A DNA stretch of 64,000 bases from contig MEOK01000038.1 of NCBI GenBank assembly GCA_001769195.1, forward strand, positions 31,415-95,414, in the 5' to 3' direction. The position numbers and the translations under genes are program-made. This DNA is from Bacteroidetes bacterium GWF2_40_14 (GTDB lineage: Bacteria; Bacteroidota; Bacteroidia; Bacteroidales; UBA932). This document shows positions 44,277 through 52,914 of the stretch, piece by piece (the first letter of the stretch is position 1; every line of letters starts with the position of its first letter). Below the pieces are notes generated by a model. The model saw only the letters and a list, made by a program, of their open reading frames with translations, was not told the DNA's origin and did not search any database.

Positions 44277-44891
44277 ATCGCTACACCTTTTAAACCTCGC
44301 CCGGGAGGATTTATCAAACGGACACCCAGTCAGAACCGAACCGTAACGCAGAACAGACAACATGCAGGTGGTTCTAAAGATGATGGTCCAAGAATGAATA
44401 ATGAAATCACAGCTGCTCGAGTAAGAGTTGTTGGTGAGAATGTTCCTAATCCTGGAGTTTTTTCTCTGTTTGAGGCCATCAAGATGGCAGAGGCGTTGGA
44501 ATTGGACCTTGTGGAGATATCTCCAAGTGTAGACCCGCCAGTATGCAAGATAATTGACTATCAAAAGTTTATTTATCAGCAGAAAAAGAAGGCAAAGGAG
44601 ATGAAAGCCAATGCCAGCAAAGTTATTATTAAAGAAATCAGGTTTGGCCCTAATACGGATGAGCACGATTTCCAGTTTAAACTTAAACATGCACAATCTT
44701 TCCTTCAAGAGGGATCAAAAGTTAAGGCTTTTGTATTTTTTAAAGGAAGGTCAATCTTGTTCTCTCAGCAAGGAGAGAAATTGCTTCTCCGTTTTGCCCT
44801 TGAACTTGAGGAGTACGGAAAAGCGGACCAGATGCCAAAATTGGAGGGAAAGCGCATGATAATGATGCTCTCTCCGGCAAAAAAGAAATAA
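44277..44891 (+). CDS. infC: Translation initiation factor IF-3, AUC start
   Basis: The protein has 204 residues from ATC 44277. An internal ATG at 44394 would delete the N-terminal tail. The ATC is preceded by AGGAGG (44264-44269) with 7 bases spacing, a strong Shine-Dalgarno that is rare in this phylum, and from it the frame reads a basic tail ([18 protein letters not shown]) and the IF3 core: [50 protein letters not shown] and [14 protein letters not shown]. Non-AUG starts in infC let IF3 repress its own translation, since it discriminates against such codons. It lies 26 bases after thrS. Confidence 0.9.
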   Translation: MATPFKPRPGGFIKRTPSQNRTVTQNRQHAGGSKDDGPRMNNEITAARVRVVGENVPNPGVFSLFEAIKMAEALELDLVEISPSVDPPVCKIIDYQKFIYQQKKKAKEMKANASKVIIKEIRFGPNTDEHDFQFKLKHAQSFLQEGSKVKAFVFFKGRSILFSQQGEKLLLRFALELEEYGKADQMPKLEGKRMIMMLSPAKKK

Positions 44892-44916
44892 TGTTAACTA
44901 TTTAAAATAAGTACAG

Positions 44917-45111
44917 ATGCCCAAAATTAAAACCAACTCCGGTGCAAAAAAGCGCTTTGAGCTTACCGGAACGGGAAAAGTGAAAAGAAAGCATGCTTTC
45001 AAAAGTCACATTTTAACCAAAAAAACAACTAAACAAAAAAGAAACCTTACCTATTCGTCTTTAGTAGCTTCTGTAGACGAGAAGAGAGTTAAGGCTATGT
45101 TAGTTGCGTAA
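44917..45111 (+). CDS. rpmI: 50S ribosomal protein L35
   Basis: A 64-residue basic protein with the L35 pattern [20 protein letters not shown], then [15 protein letters not shown] and KQKRNL. It lies 25 bases after infC and before rplT in the conserved order. It is part of the large ribosomal subunit. Confidence 0.96.
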   Translation: MPKIKTNSGAKKRFELTGTGKVKRKHAFKSHILTKKTTKQKRNLTYSSLVASVDEKRVKAMLVA

Positions 45112-45188
45112 CCATTTATTAACCTGAATGAACAGCAGAGAAGATTCCCTATGGAGGGGAGCGCTGACATTCTTAAAACAAAATTAAA
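45112..45188 (+). promoter_or_regulatory. rpmI-rplT spacer, possible L20 leader
   Basis: A 77-base gap in an otherwise tight operon, holding a short hairpin TTCCCT-ATGG-AGGGGA (45135-45150). L20 autoregulates its operon in other bacteria by binding leader RNA near rpmI-rplT. The hairpin here is only 6 bp with one G-T pair, so a leader role is inference. Confidence 0.3.
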
Positions 45189-45533
45189 ATGCCAAGATCG
45201 GTAAATTCGGTAGCATCAAGAGCTCGCCGGAAAAAAATTCTAAAACTTACGCGCGGTAATTTTCTTGCCCGTGCAAATGTGTGGACTGTAGCTAAGAATA
45301 CCTATGAAAAAGGTCTTACTTATGCCTATCGTGACCGTAAAGTCAAAAAACGCCTTTTCCGTTCTCTTTGGATACAAAGGATTAATGCAGCAGCAAGACA
45401 GCACGGGATGAACTATTCACAGTTCATCGGCAAGCTGGCAAAGAACAACATTGGCCTTAACCGCAAAGTGCTTGCAGATTTAGCCATGAATAATCCTGCA
45501 GCTTTTGATGCGATAATAAATTCAGTTAAATAG
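45189..45533 (+). CDS. rplT: 50S ribosomal protein L20
   Basis: A 114-residue basic protein with the L20 start [19 protein letters not shown] and the core [21 protein letters not shown] and [11 protein letters not shown]. It is required for early assembly of the 50S subunit. lepB follows after 7 bases. Confidence 0.97.
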   Translation: MPRSVNSVASRARRKKILKLTRGNFLARANVWTVAKNTYEKGLTYAYRDRKVKKRLFRSLWIQRINAAARQHGMNYSQFIGKLAKNNIGLNRKVLADLAMNNPAAFDAIINSVK

Positions 45534-45540
45534 ATTCTTT

Positions 45541-46890
45541 TTGAAAAATCTCCAGATATTAGGTAACAAGTGGTTCAAGTTTTCATTATGGGCCACAATT
45601 TACTTGCTTTGGGTAATATGGTTCGATAATTGGTGGTTCCTGCTGGGGCTCATCGTAATATTCGACCTGTATATCACAAAGAAAGTGAAATGGGCCTTCT
45701 GGAAAAAGAAATACGAGAAAGGAGAAAAGAGAAATGCGTGGCTGGACTGGCTTGATGCAATAATTTTTGCACTCATTGCCTCTACATTTATCAAGTCTTT
45801 CTTTTTTGAGGCCTATATGATTCCCACTTCGTCAATGGAGAGAACTCTTATGACAGGTGACTATCTTTTTGTAAGTAAGATAGCTTATGGCCCAAAGGTT
45901 TCACAAACCCCTATCTCATTTCCACTGGTTCATAATGTCTTACCTGTTACCGGAGGAGAGTCATATCTTACATGGATACAGAATCCGTATAAGAGAATGG
46001 CTGGTTTCAGAGATGTTAAAAGAGATGATATAGTTGTTTTCAACTTTCCTCATGGCGACACTGTTCTCAAAGCTGATCCTACAGCCGATTATTACACTTA
46101 TGTTAGAATATATGGAAGGGAGTACACCCAGAAGACATACGGACCATATGTTGTAAGACCGGATGATAAAAAGGATAACTATGTGAAGAGATGTGTTGCA
46201 ATTGCCGGAGATTCGCTTGAAATAGTAAACGGAAAAGTGTTTGTGAACGGTATACCTCAAAAGAATATTGCAGGAATACAAAACACATATACCGTATATA
46301 CTAACGGTACCCCTCTTAACTCAAAGATTATTGAGGATATGGGTCTGAATGCAGAAGAGATATATTACGATGTAAATCTTCCGGGTTATCAGGCTTTTCC
46401 TCTGAATGAAGACGAGGTTTCCAAACTCAGGTCCTTTGGCAATGTTGTTGATATTCGTCAGAATATTGATACTTATCCGCCTGATATACCAGATTCACCA
46501 CTGATGATTTTCCCATTTTCGGAGAACTTTAAATGGACAAGAGATAATTTTGGCCCTTTATGGTTACCTTCGGCAGGAAGCAGTGTGGCTCTTACTTTGG
46601 GAAATCTCCCTCTGTTCAGGCGAATTATAACATCTTATGAGAGGAATACACTTGAGGTAAAAGACTCGCTTATTTTCATCAATGGAAAGCAGGCAAGCAG
46701 CTATACATTTAAAATGGATTATTACTTCATGATGGGTGACAACAGGCATAACTCTCTGGATTCCCGTTACTGGGGATTTGTTCCGGAGTCACATGTTGTT
46801 GGAACACCATCCATAGTCTGGTTTTCAAAAGACCAATATAACTCTTTCCCTAAGAACATAAGGTGGAAGAGGATTTTTAAAATTGTGTAA
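45541..46890 (+). CDS. lepB: Signal peptidase I, long Bacteroidota type
   Basis: The protein has 449 residues from TTG 45541, the only possible start as there is no ATG before the catalytic region. N-terminal membrane helices (about 12-45) and another at about 72-90 precede the catalytic domain. The nucleophile is Ser98 in IPTSSMERTL, and the general base is Lys216 in NYVKRCVAIAGD. The C-terminal box is YFMMGDNRHNSLDSRYWGFVP. A large insert (about 250-390) is typical of this phylum. It cleaves the signal peptides of Sec substrates at the outer face of the inner membrane. Confidence 0.93.
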   Translation: MKNLQILGNKWFKFSLWATIYLLWVIWFDNWWFLLGLIVIFDLYITKKVKWAFWKKKYEKGEKRNAWLDWLDAIIFALIASTFIKSFFFEAYMIPTSSMERTLMTGDYLFVSKIAYGPKVSQTPISFPLVHNVLPVTGGESYLTWIQNPYKRMAGFRDVKRDDIVVFNFPHGDTVLKADPTADYYTYVRIYGREYTQKTYGPYVVRPDDKKDNYVKRCVAIAGDSLEIVNGKVFVNGIPQKNIAGIQNTYTVYTNGTPLNSKIIEDMGLNAEEIYYDVNLPGYQAFPLNEDEVSKLRSFGNVVDIRQNIDTYPPDIPDSPLMIFPFSENFKWTRDNFGPLWLPSAGSSVALTLGNLPLFRRIITSYERNTLEVKDSLIFINGKQASSYTFKMDYYFMMGDNRHNSLDSRYWGFVPESHVVGTPSIVWFSKDQYNSFPKNIRWKRIFKIV

Positions 46891-46893
46891 ATA

Positions 46894-46925
46894 TTTGGAT
46901 AATACAAAAAAAATCTTGATATTTG
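46894..46925 (+). promoter_or_regulatory. Promoter of rpmB-rpmG operon
   Basis: -33 TTTG (46894-46897), 20-bp spacer and -7 GATATTTG (46918-46925, one mismatch to TAnnTTTG). Start codon at 46976. Confidence 0.6.
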
Positions 46926-46975
46926 CAGCCTTTAAAAGGGTACTTAAAAGATAATAACAAACAACAGTTTATACA

Positions 46976-47218
46976 ATGTCACGAGTTTGTCAAGTTACAG
47001 GTAAAAAAAGGATGATCGGGAACAATGTTTCTCACTCTAAACGCCGTACCAAGCGTGAATTTGCACCAAATCTGCAGAGCAAGCGTTTTTGGTTAGAAGA
47101 GGAGAACAGGTTCGTTAGCCTTAAAGTTTCTTGCGCAGGGATGCGCACAATTAATAAGAATGGTCTGGCTGCAGTTTTAAAGGCATCAAAGGCTAAAGGT
47201 TTACTTAATTTGGTATAA
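46976..47218 (+). CDS. rpmB: 50S ribosomal protein L28
   Basis: An 80-residue protein starting [20 protein letters not shown] with [18 protein letters not shown], the L28 signature. It lies upstream of L33 and the DUF4295 gene, a conserved trio in Bacteroidota. Confidence 0.96.
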   Translation: MSRVCQVTGKKRMIGNNVSHSKRRTKREFAPNLQSKRFWLEEENRFVSLKVSCAGMRTINKNGLAAVLKASKAKGLLNLV

Positions 47219-47229
47219 TATAACAGAAT

Positions 47230-47412
47230 ATGGCAAAGAAAGGTAATAGAGTTCAGGTTATCCTAGAGTGTACCGAACAGAGAGAAAGTGGTGTTCCAGG
47301 AGTTTCACGATACATCACAACTAAAAACAAAAAGAATACAACTCAGCGTCTTGAACGTAAGAAGTACAATCCTTTTATGAAAAAGGTTACTGTGCATCGT
47401 GAGATTAAGTAA
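47230..47412 (+). CDS. rpmG: 50S ribosomal protein L33
   Basis: A 60-residue protein with L33 features: [42 protein letters not shown] and a basic end. The four-cysteine zinc site of some L33 forms is absent; only one Cys remains, so this is the zinc-free type. Confidence 0.95.
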   Translation: MAKKGNRVQVILECTEQRESGVPGVSRYITTKNKKNTTQRLERKKYNPFMKKVTVHREIK

Positions 47413-47432
47413 TAAGAAAATAAGAATATACC

Positions 47433-47594
47433 ATGGCAAAGAAAGTAGTTGCTACATTCAGTAGTACAAAAGGCTCAGGCAAAAATAACGTTAAATGCAT
47501 TCGTATGGTTCGCTCGGAGCGTAGTGGTTCTTATGCTTTTAAGGAGGAGATGGTTCCAACTGAAGCTGTAAAGGAGTTCTTCGAGAAGAAATAG
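47433..47594 (+). CDS. DUF4295 small basic protein
   Basis: A 53-residue protein from ATG 47433 (MAKKVVATFSSTKGSGKNNV, then KCIRMVRSERSGSYAFKEEM) to TAG. It is the DUF4295 protein found after rpmG in Bacteroidota, believed to be ribosome-associated because of this position and its basic composition. A terminator follows. Confidence 0.88.
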   Translation: MAKKVVATFSSTKGSGKNNVKCIRMVRSERSGSYAFKEEMVPTEAVKEFFEKK

Positions 47595-47619
47595 ATTTTT
47601 CGGTAATATAGGGTGAAAT

Positions 47620-47649
47620 GGGGATGTAGATAGCATCTCCATTTTTTTT
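47620..47649 (+). terminator. Terminator of rpmB-rpmG-DUF4295 operon
   Basis: GGGGATG (47620-47626) and CATCTCC (47634-47640) form a 7-bp stem with one G-T pair and a 7-base loop, followed by ATTTTTTTT. Confidence 0.75.
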
Positions 47650-47650
47650 G

Positions 47651-47658
47651 TATCTTTG
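47651..47658 (+). promoter_or_regulatory. -7 element for ftsY
   Basis: TATCTTTG matches TAnnTTTG and starts two bases after the T-run of the preceding terminator. With the start codon at 47677 the leader would be about 12 bases. It rules out the in-frame ATG at 47656. Confidence 0.55.
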
Positions 47659-47676
47659 ACAGTTAAAACGATAGAA

Positions 47677-48630
47677 ATGGCATTATTTGGAATTTTCGGA
47701 TCAAAAACGAAAGAGGAGAAACAAGCACTGAATGAGGGACTTGAAAAAACCAAAGTGGGAATTTTTGAGAAATTGTCACGTGCAGTTGTTGGTAAATCCA
47801 AGGTAGATGACGAAACACTTGACGGAATTGAGGAGGCTCTTATTGCTTCAGATATTGGAGTTGAAACTACATTGAGAATCATTGAGAGGCTTGAAACAAG
47901 GGTTGCAAAAGACAAGTTTGTGAATGTAAATGAGTTGAATGCAATTTTAAGGGAGGAGATTGAGGGGCTATTGGACATTGACGACAATTACGAGGGAGAG
48001 ATTCCTTTTGATTTTTCAAAAAAACCATACGTTATAATGGTTGTGGGTGTTAACGGGGTTGGTAAGACCACAACTATAGGAAAACTTGCTGCAAGATTAA
48101 AAGCTTCAGATAAAAAGGTGATTCTTGGTGCAGCTGACACATTCAGGGCTGCAGCTGTTGAGCAACTTACAATCTGGAGTGAAAGGGCTGGTGTCCCAAT
48201 TGTCAAACAACAGATGGGGTCAGATCCTGCATCAGTTGCATATGACACTATTGCATCGGCAATTACTCAAGGGGCAGACGTAGTTCTTATTGACACAGCC
48301 GGCAGACTTCACAATAAGGTTAACCTTATGAATGAACTTACCAAGATAAGAAACGTCATGAGAAAGCTTATCCCCGATGCGCCACATGAGGTGCTGCTGG
48401 TTCTTGACGGTTCTACAGGGCAGAATGCCTATATGCAGGCCATGGAGTTCACAAAGGCTACTGATGTTACTGCACTTGCTGTGACAAAGCTTGATGGTAC
48501 AGCAAAAGGGGGGGTGGTTATAGGAATTTCTGACCAGTTCAAGATTCCCGTTAAATTTATCGGGGTTGGAGAGAAAATAGAAGATCTGCTAATTTTTAAT
48601 AAAAAAGAGTTTGTTGAATCTCTTTTTTAA
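47677..48630 (+). CDS. ftsY: Signal recognition particle receptor FtsY
   Basis: The protein has 317 residues from ATG 47677 (MALFGIFGSKTKEEK). It has only a short A region before the NG domain. GTPase motifs: G1 VVGVNGVGKTTTIGKLA, DTFRAAAVEQL, G3 IDTAGRLHNK, G4 TKLDGTAKGG and the closing FIGVGEKIEDL. It docks SRP-ribosome complexes to the membrane. pheT follows after 40 bases. Confidence 0.96.
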   Translation: MALFGIFGSKTKEEKQALNEGLEKTKVGIFEKLSRAVVGKSKVDDETLDGIEEALIASDIGVETTLRIIERLETRVAKDKFVNVNELNAILREEIEGLLDIDDNYEGEIPFDFSKKPYVIMVVGVNGVGKTTTIGKLAARLKASDKKVILGAADTFRAAAVEQLTIWSERAGVPIVKQQMGSDPASVAYDTIASAITQGADVVLIDTAGRLHNKVNLMNELTKIRNVMRKLIPDAPHEVLLVLDGSTGQNAYMQAMEFTKATDVTALAVTKLDGTAKGGVVIGISDQFKIPVKFIGVGEKIEDLLIFNKKEFVESLF

Positions 48631-48670
48631 ACCAGTAACTATAAAAATAATTGACAAAATATAATCGGAT

Positions 48671-51136
48671 ATGAAGATCTCATACAATTGGTTAAAAAAC
48701 TATATTAATCTTACAATTAAACCTGAAGAGGTTGATAAAATACTTAGTTCGATTGGTCTTGAAGTTGAGGCGATGGAGAGTGTGGAGCAAATTCCGGGGG
48801 GGCTTGAAGGAGTCGTAGTTGGCGAAGTGGTTGAGTGCTCAAAACATCCTGATGCAGATAAGCTAAGCCTTACAAAGGTGAATACCGGCGGAGAAGAGCT
48901 ACTGCAGATTGTTTGTGGTGCGCCGAATGTTGCAGCTGGCCAGAAGGTTTTGGTAGCAACTGTTGGAACGAACCTTAAATTCAGTAATGGCGAAGAGATT
49001 AAGATAAAACGGTCAAAAATACGTGGAGTAGAGAGTATGGGTATGATCTGTGCAGAGGACGAGTTGGGCATAGGTACGTCGCATGAAGGGATAATGGTTC
49101 TACCGGCTGAAACAAAAGTCGGAGTTGCTGCCAGGGAGTATCTTAATTTAAAGAGTGATACAATTTTTGAAATAGGTCTAACTCCAAACAGAGTTGATGC
49201 TGCTTCGCATATTGGTGTTGCCAGGGATCTCTCTGCATACCTCAAGCTTAATGGCAAAAGTGGTGACATGATACTGCCCTCTGTGTCGGAATTTGAGAAT
49301 TTAAAACGAACATCATCGTCTGTCAGACCAATTGAAATTGTTGTGGATAGTAAAGATGGAGCACCCAGATATTCGGGGCTCACATTTGACAATATAAAAA
49401 TTGCACCGTCACCTGAGTGGTTGCAGACAGCACTAAAGTCAGTGGGATTGAGACCTATCAATAATGTAGTGGATATTACAAATTATATTCTTCAGGAGAC
49501 TGGTCAGCCACTCCATGCGTTTGATTACAGCAAGATTGAAGGAGGCAAGGTTGTTGTACGTGAGGCGAGGAAGGGAGAGCGATTTGTAACCCTGGATGGT
49601 GTTGAAAGAGAGCTGTCGCCGGAAGATGTTATGATATGCAATATAAATAGTCCGATGTGTATCGGTGGAGTTTTTGGTGGGTTGCATTCAGGAGTATCTA
49701 ATGAGACTACTGCAATTTTTCTTGAAAGCGCATATTTTAATCCGGTATCAATAAGAAAAACATCTAAAAGACATTCTCTTAAGACAGATGCTTCATTCAG
49801 ATATGAGAGGGGTGCTGACCCTGCAAATGTTCCGTATGCACTAAAAAGGGCCGCAATTCTATTACAGGAGATTACTGGTGCAAATGTAGTTGGTGATATT
49901 TGTGAGGTCTATCCTAAACCAATCGAGAGAGTTCAGATTTCCCTTGATTTTAATAGAATAGAGGAGTTCATTGGTAAGAAAATAGGTGCGGGTACTATTA
50001 TGGCCATTCTTGGTTACATGGACTTTGAAGCAGTTACAAGCAGCGAATACGGTGCAGAGGTACTGGCTCCATTATACAGGGTGGATGTTACAAGGGAGTG
50101 TGATGTTGTCGAAGAGGTGTTGAGGATATACGGATACAACAACATTGAGCTTCCGGGAAGTGTTCATGCTTCAATCAACGCTACTCCAAAACCTGATCCG
50201 GAAAAGGTACGTTCATTGGCTGCTGATTTTCTTGCCAATAACGGCTTCTATGAAACAATGAATAACTCGTTGACTAAAAGTGAATATTATTCAAAACTAA
50301 AGACATTTCCAGAAAATAAGCTTGTAAGGATTTTAAATCCTTTGAGCACAGATCTCAATTCGATGCGTCAGACTTTAATTATCAATGGTCTGGAGGTTAT
50401 ATCGTATAATATTAACCGACAGCATCCCGATCTGAAACTTTTTGAAATGGGGAATGTCTATTCAATTGAAAATGGTACAGATGGTAATGATCTGATTTCA
50501 TATGCAGAAGCACCAAAACTCTCTTTATTTGTTTCCGGACCTGGTAATGCTTCGTGGAGGAACGTAGCAAGACCAGCTAGTTATTTTTCCTTAAAAGGTT
50601 ATTTGGAACTGCTCTTAAAGAGATTCGGGATTCGTCTGGATGAATTGGAATACGAGGCTGCTCCTGCAGACATCTTTACTGAGGGTCTGATATATAAAAC
50701 TCAGGGGGGCAAGGAACTTGCAATTATGGGAACAATAAACAATCAACTTCTTAAACAATTCGGCATAAAGCAACAGGTTTTTGCTGCTGAAATTTCATGG
50801 AACGTGCTGTTCAATCAGGTTAAGAAGCAAAAGGTGTTGTTCAGCGAACTGCCAAAATTTCCTGAAGTAAGAAGGGACCTGGCACTGTTGATTGATGAAA
50901 ATGTGTCATTTGCCGAGTTGAGAAAACTGGCATTCAAGACTGAAAAGAAAATACTTAAGCAGGTGACTCTTTTTGATGTATACCGAGGAGACAAGATTCC
51001 TGACGGGAAAAAGCAATATGCACTAAGCTTTACGCTTCAGGACATAGAGAAGACTCTGACTGACAAATATGTTGAGGAGGTAATGAACAGATTACTTGGT
51101 TCTTTTATGGAGCGTTTTGGCGCAACTCTCAGGTAG
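48671..51136 (+). CDS. pheT: Phenylalanine-tRNA ligase beta subunit
   Basis: The protein has 821 residues: MKISYNWLKNYIN start, tRNA-binding OB domain (GEVVECSKHPDADKLSLTKV), B3/4 editing domain, B5 domain, catalytic-like core and C-terminal anticodon-binding FDX-ACB domain (FPEVRRDLALLIDENVSF; TDKYVEEVMNRLL). pheS is not in the window, so the two subunits are encoded apart, as is usual in this phylum. Confidence 0.97.
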   Translation: MKISYNWLKNYINLTIKPEEVDKILSSIGLEVEAMESVEQIPGGLEGVVVGEVVECSKHPDADKLSLTKVNTGGEELLQIVCGAPNVAAGQKVLVATVGTNLKFSNGEEIKIKRSKIRGVESMGMICAEDELGIGTSHEGIMVLPAETKVGVAAREYLNLKSDTIFEIGLTPNRVDAASHIGVARDLSAYLKLNGKSGDMILPSVSEFENLKRTSSSVRPIEIVVDSKDGAPRYSGLTFDNIKIAPSPEWLQTALKSVGLRPINNVVDITNYILQETGQPLHAFDYSKIEGGKVVVREARKGERFVTLDGVERELSPEDVMICNINSPMCIGGVFGGLHSGVSNETTAIFLESAYFNPVSIRKTSKRHSLKTDASFRYERGADPANVPYALKRAAILLQEITGANVVGDICEVYPKPIERVQISLDFNRIEEFIGKKIGAGTIMAILGYMDFEAVTSSEYGAEVLAPLYRVDVTRECDVVEEVLRIYGYNNIELPGSVHASINATPKPDPEKVRSLAADFLANNGFYETMNNSLTKSEYYSKLKTFPENKLVRILNPLSTDLNSMRQTLIINGLEVISYNINRQHPDLKLFEMGNVYSIENGTDGNDLISYAEAPKLSLFVSGPGNASWRNVARPASYFSLKGYLELLLKRFGIRLDELEYEAAPADIFTEGLIYKTQGGKELAIMGTINNQLLKQFGIKQQVFAAEISWNVLFNQVKKQKVLFSELPKFPEVRRDLALLIDENVSFAELRKLAFKTEKKILKQVTLFDVYRGDKIPDGKKQYALSFTLQDIEKTLTDKYVEEVMNRLLGSFMERFGATLR

Positions 51137-51153
51137 TCGGAATAAAATATGAA

Positions 51154-52026
51154 ATGTCAAATACCATTATTAAAGAGATTGGCAAATTCCTGAAACTTGT
51201 CAAATTCTCGCATACAATATTTGCTCTGCCTTTTGCTCTTATAGGGTTCTTTCTGGCTGTCAAAATTACAGGAAATAATTTTTCATGGTGGTTGTTTGGA
51301 TTGATATTGATGGCAATGGTGTTTGCCAGGAACTCTGCAATGGGATTCAACAGATATCTGGACCGGGAGATTGATGCAAAAAATCCGAGAACTTCATCCC
51401 GCGAGATACCTGCAGGTCATCTTTCACCAGGGGCAGTAAAGGTTTTTGTAATTGCCAACATATTGCTTTTCCTTATAGTTGCCCTGATGATAAATTCTCT
51501 TTGCTTTTATCTCGCTTTTCCAACTTTAGCTATATTGCTCCTTTACAGTTTTATGAAAAGAATCACCTCACTTTGTCACTATGTACTGGGCCTAGCTTTG
51601 GCAATAGCGCCTGTTGGTGCCTATCTGAGCATTGCCGGGGTGTTCCATCCTGCACCTTTGGTCTTGTCATTGATAGTTTTGCTATGGGTGAGTGGTTTCG
51701 ATATTATATATGCACTTGCCGATGAAGAGTTTGACAAAGAGCAGAATCTGCATTCTGTTCCACAGTTATATGGTAAAAGGGGGGGATTGATAATTTCTGC
51801 CATTGGTCACTTGCTTATTATCCCGCTTCTCTATCTGTTTTATGTGGTGGCAGAGATGGGTGCAATTTACCTGGTTGGGGCCGCAATCTTTGTTGTGCTT
51901 CTTGTCTATCAGCATCTTATTGTCTCACCATCAAACATGTCAAGGATCAATGCCGCGTTCTTCACAGCCAATGGTTTTGCATCTGTAATCTTTGCTGTCT
52001 TCACTATTGCTGACATTCTGATTTAA
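51154..52026 (+). CDS. UbiA-family polyprenyltransferase (MqnP/UbiA-like)
   Basis: A 290-residue membrane protein with about eight helices. The first prenyl-diphosphate motif is NRYLDREIDAKNPRTSSREIPAG, the second is YALADEEFDKEQNLHSVPQ. This is the 4-hydroxybenzoate-type UbiA subgroup; in Bacteroidota such genes are often annotated as MqnP of the futalosine pathway of menaquinone synthesis. No other quinone gene is nearby, so the substrate is open. The gene starts 17 bases after pheT and ends at the fold-back element. Confidence 0.87.
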   Translation: MSNTIIKEIGKFLKLVKFSHTIFALPFALIGFFLAVKITGNNFSWWLFGLILMAMVFARNSAMGFNRYLDREIDAKNPRTSSREIPAGHLSPGAVKVFVIANILLFLIVALMINSLCFYLAFPTLAILLLYSFMKRITSLCHYVLGLALAIAPVGAYLSIAGVFHPAPLVLSLIVLLWVSGFDIIYALADEEFDKEQNLHSVPQLYGKRGGLIISAIGHLLIIPLLYLFYVVAEMGAIYLVGAAIFVVLLVYQHLIVSPSNMSRINAAFFTANGFASVIFAVFTIADILI

Positions 52027-52030
52027 AGTT

Positions 52031-52213
52031 TTTCTCCATCAGAGAGCCAATAGCCTCCTATGCTTTTTTTTAACGCCATTTTTGTCAGTTTTTCAGGGAG
52101 CTGCGGAACTCCTCACTACGTTCGTCAAACAGTCCTCACTCTTATTCCTGAAAAACTTCTAAAAATTTGGCTAAAAAAGCGAAGTCAGCTTATGTGACTC
52201 TCTGATGGAGAAA
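52031..52213. repeat. 183-bp fold-back element at the edge of the defence operon
   Basis: Outer 16-bp perfect arms TTTCTCCATCAGAGAG (52031-52046) and CTCTCTGATGGAGAAA (52198-52213) and inner 11-bp arms AGTTTTTCAGG (52087-52097) and CCTGAAAAACT (52147-52157), with further partial pairing between (CTTTTTTTTAACGCCA against TTTGGCTAAAAAAG). The centre, GCGGAACTCCTCACTACG and CAAACAGTCCTC, resembles a repeat I recall from other Bacteroidota genomes. It may be a REP/MITE-like element that also ends both convergent transcripts. Confidence 0.65.
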
Positions 52214-52218
52214 GAATA

Positions 52219-52914
52219 TTAATACATAAATACTTCCAATTTGATCTTCCATCTTTTCCAATCCGGCATTTCTGTTGAAAGTAAGTCGAAAAAATCTTTT
52301 GTATGGCTTCTATGCAATAGATGACAAAGCTCATGTGTTATTACATATTCAATACAGGGGCGAGGTGCTTTAATAAGCTCAGTGTTCAAAATAATCTTTC
52401 CCTTATTTGTACAACTACCCCATCGGGTTGCCATTTCTTGAATATAAAGTGAAGTTGGTTGGATATCGTATTTTTTAAATCGTTGGATAATTGGTTCTGC
52501 AATTTCTGCAAACTTTACTTTGGAATGTTCTCTGTACCACTCTTTCATTAATCCCTCGGCTTTTGATTTTGGAGAACAGATTATCTCAAAATACCGACCT
52601 TTATATTTTACGCTATTTGGTTTTCCTTCTGATAATCGTAAAAGATACTGTTTGCCCAGATACAAATGAGATTCACCGCTTATATACCTTCGTTTTGGTG
52701 TTTTTATACCTAAGGATATGAAATAGTTTTGCTGTTTTAATATCCAACCCGCTCTTTTTTTTATTTTTTCTTCTATTAAAGATATTGTTGCATCAAGTGG
52801 CGCTCTAACTGTAGTTGCTCCGTCTGGGCTGACCTGTATCCGAAGAGTTTTTCTCTCCGCATAAGTAACTGAATACTTAATTGTTGTTAAACCAAAAACA
52901 ATCTCTTTCTCCAT
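52219..52914 (-). CDS. YgjP/WLM-type M48 metallopeptidase at the end of the RM operon
   Basis: The protein has 231 residues from ATG 52914, whose first base overlaps the hsdR stop (TAATG); an ATG at 52926 is also in frame. The C-terminal half has the zinc site YVITHELCHLLHRSHTKDFF (HExxH plus a later His) and MATRWGSCTNKGKIILN, which define the YgjP-like (DUF45/SprT-like) family. Such genes often travel with type I hsdR. The role in the system is unknown; it may trim or turn over the restriction subunit. It is the last gene of the operon. Confidence 0.88.
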   Translation of the reverse strand: MEKEIVFGLTTIKYSVTYAERKTLRIQVSPDGATTVRAPLDATISLIEEKIKKRAGWILKQQNYFISLGIKTPKRRYISGESHLYLGKQYLLRLSEGKPNSVKYKGRYFEIICSPKSKAEGLMKEWYREHSKVKFAEIAEPIIQRFKKYDIQPTSLYIQEMATRWGSCTNKGKIILNTELIKAPRPCIEYVITHELCHLLHRSHTKDFFDLLSTEMPDWKRWKIKLEVFMY

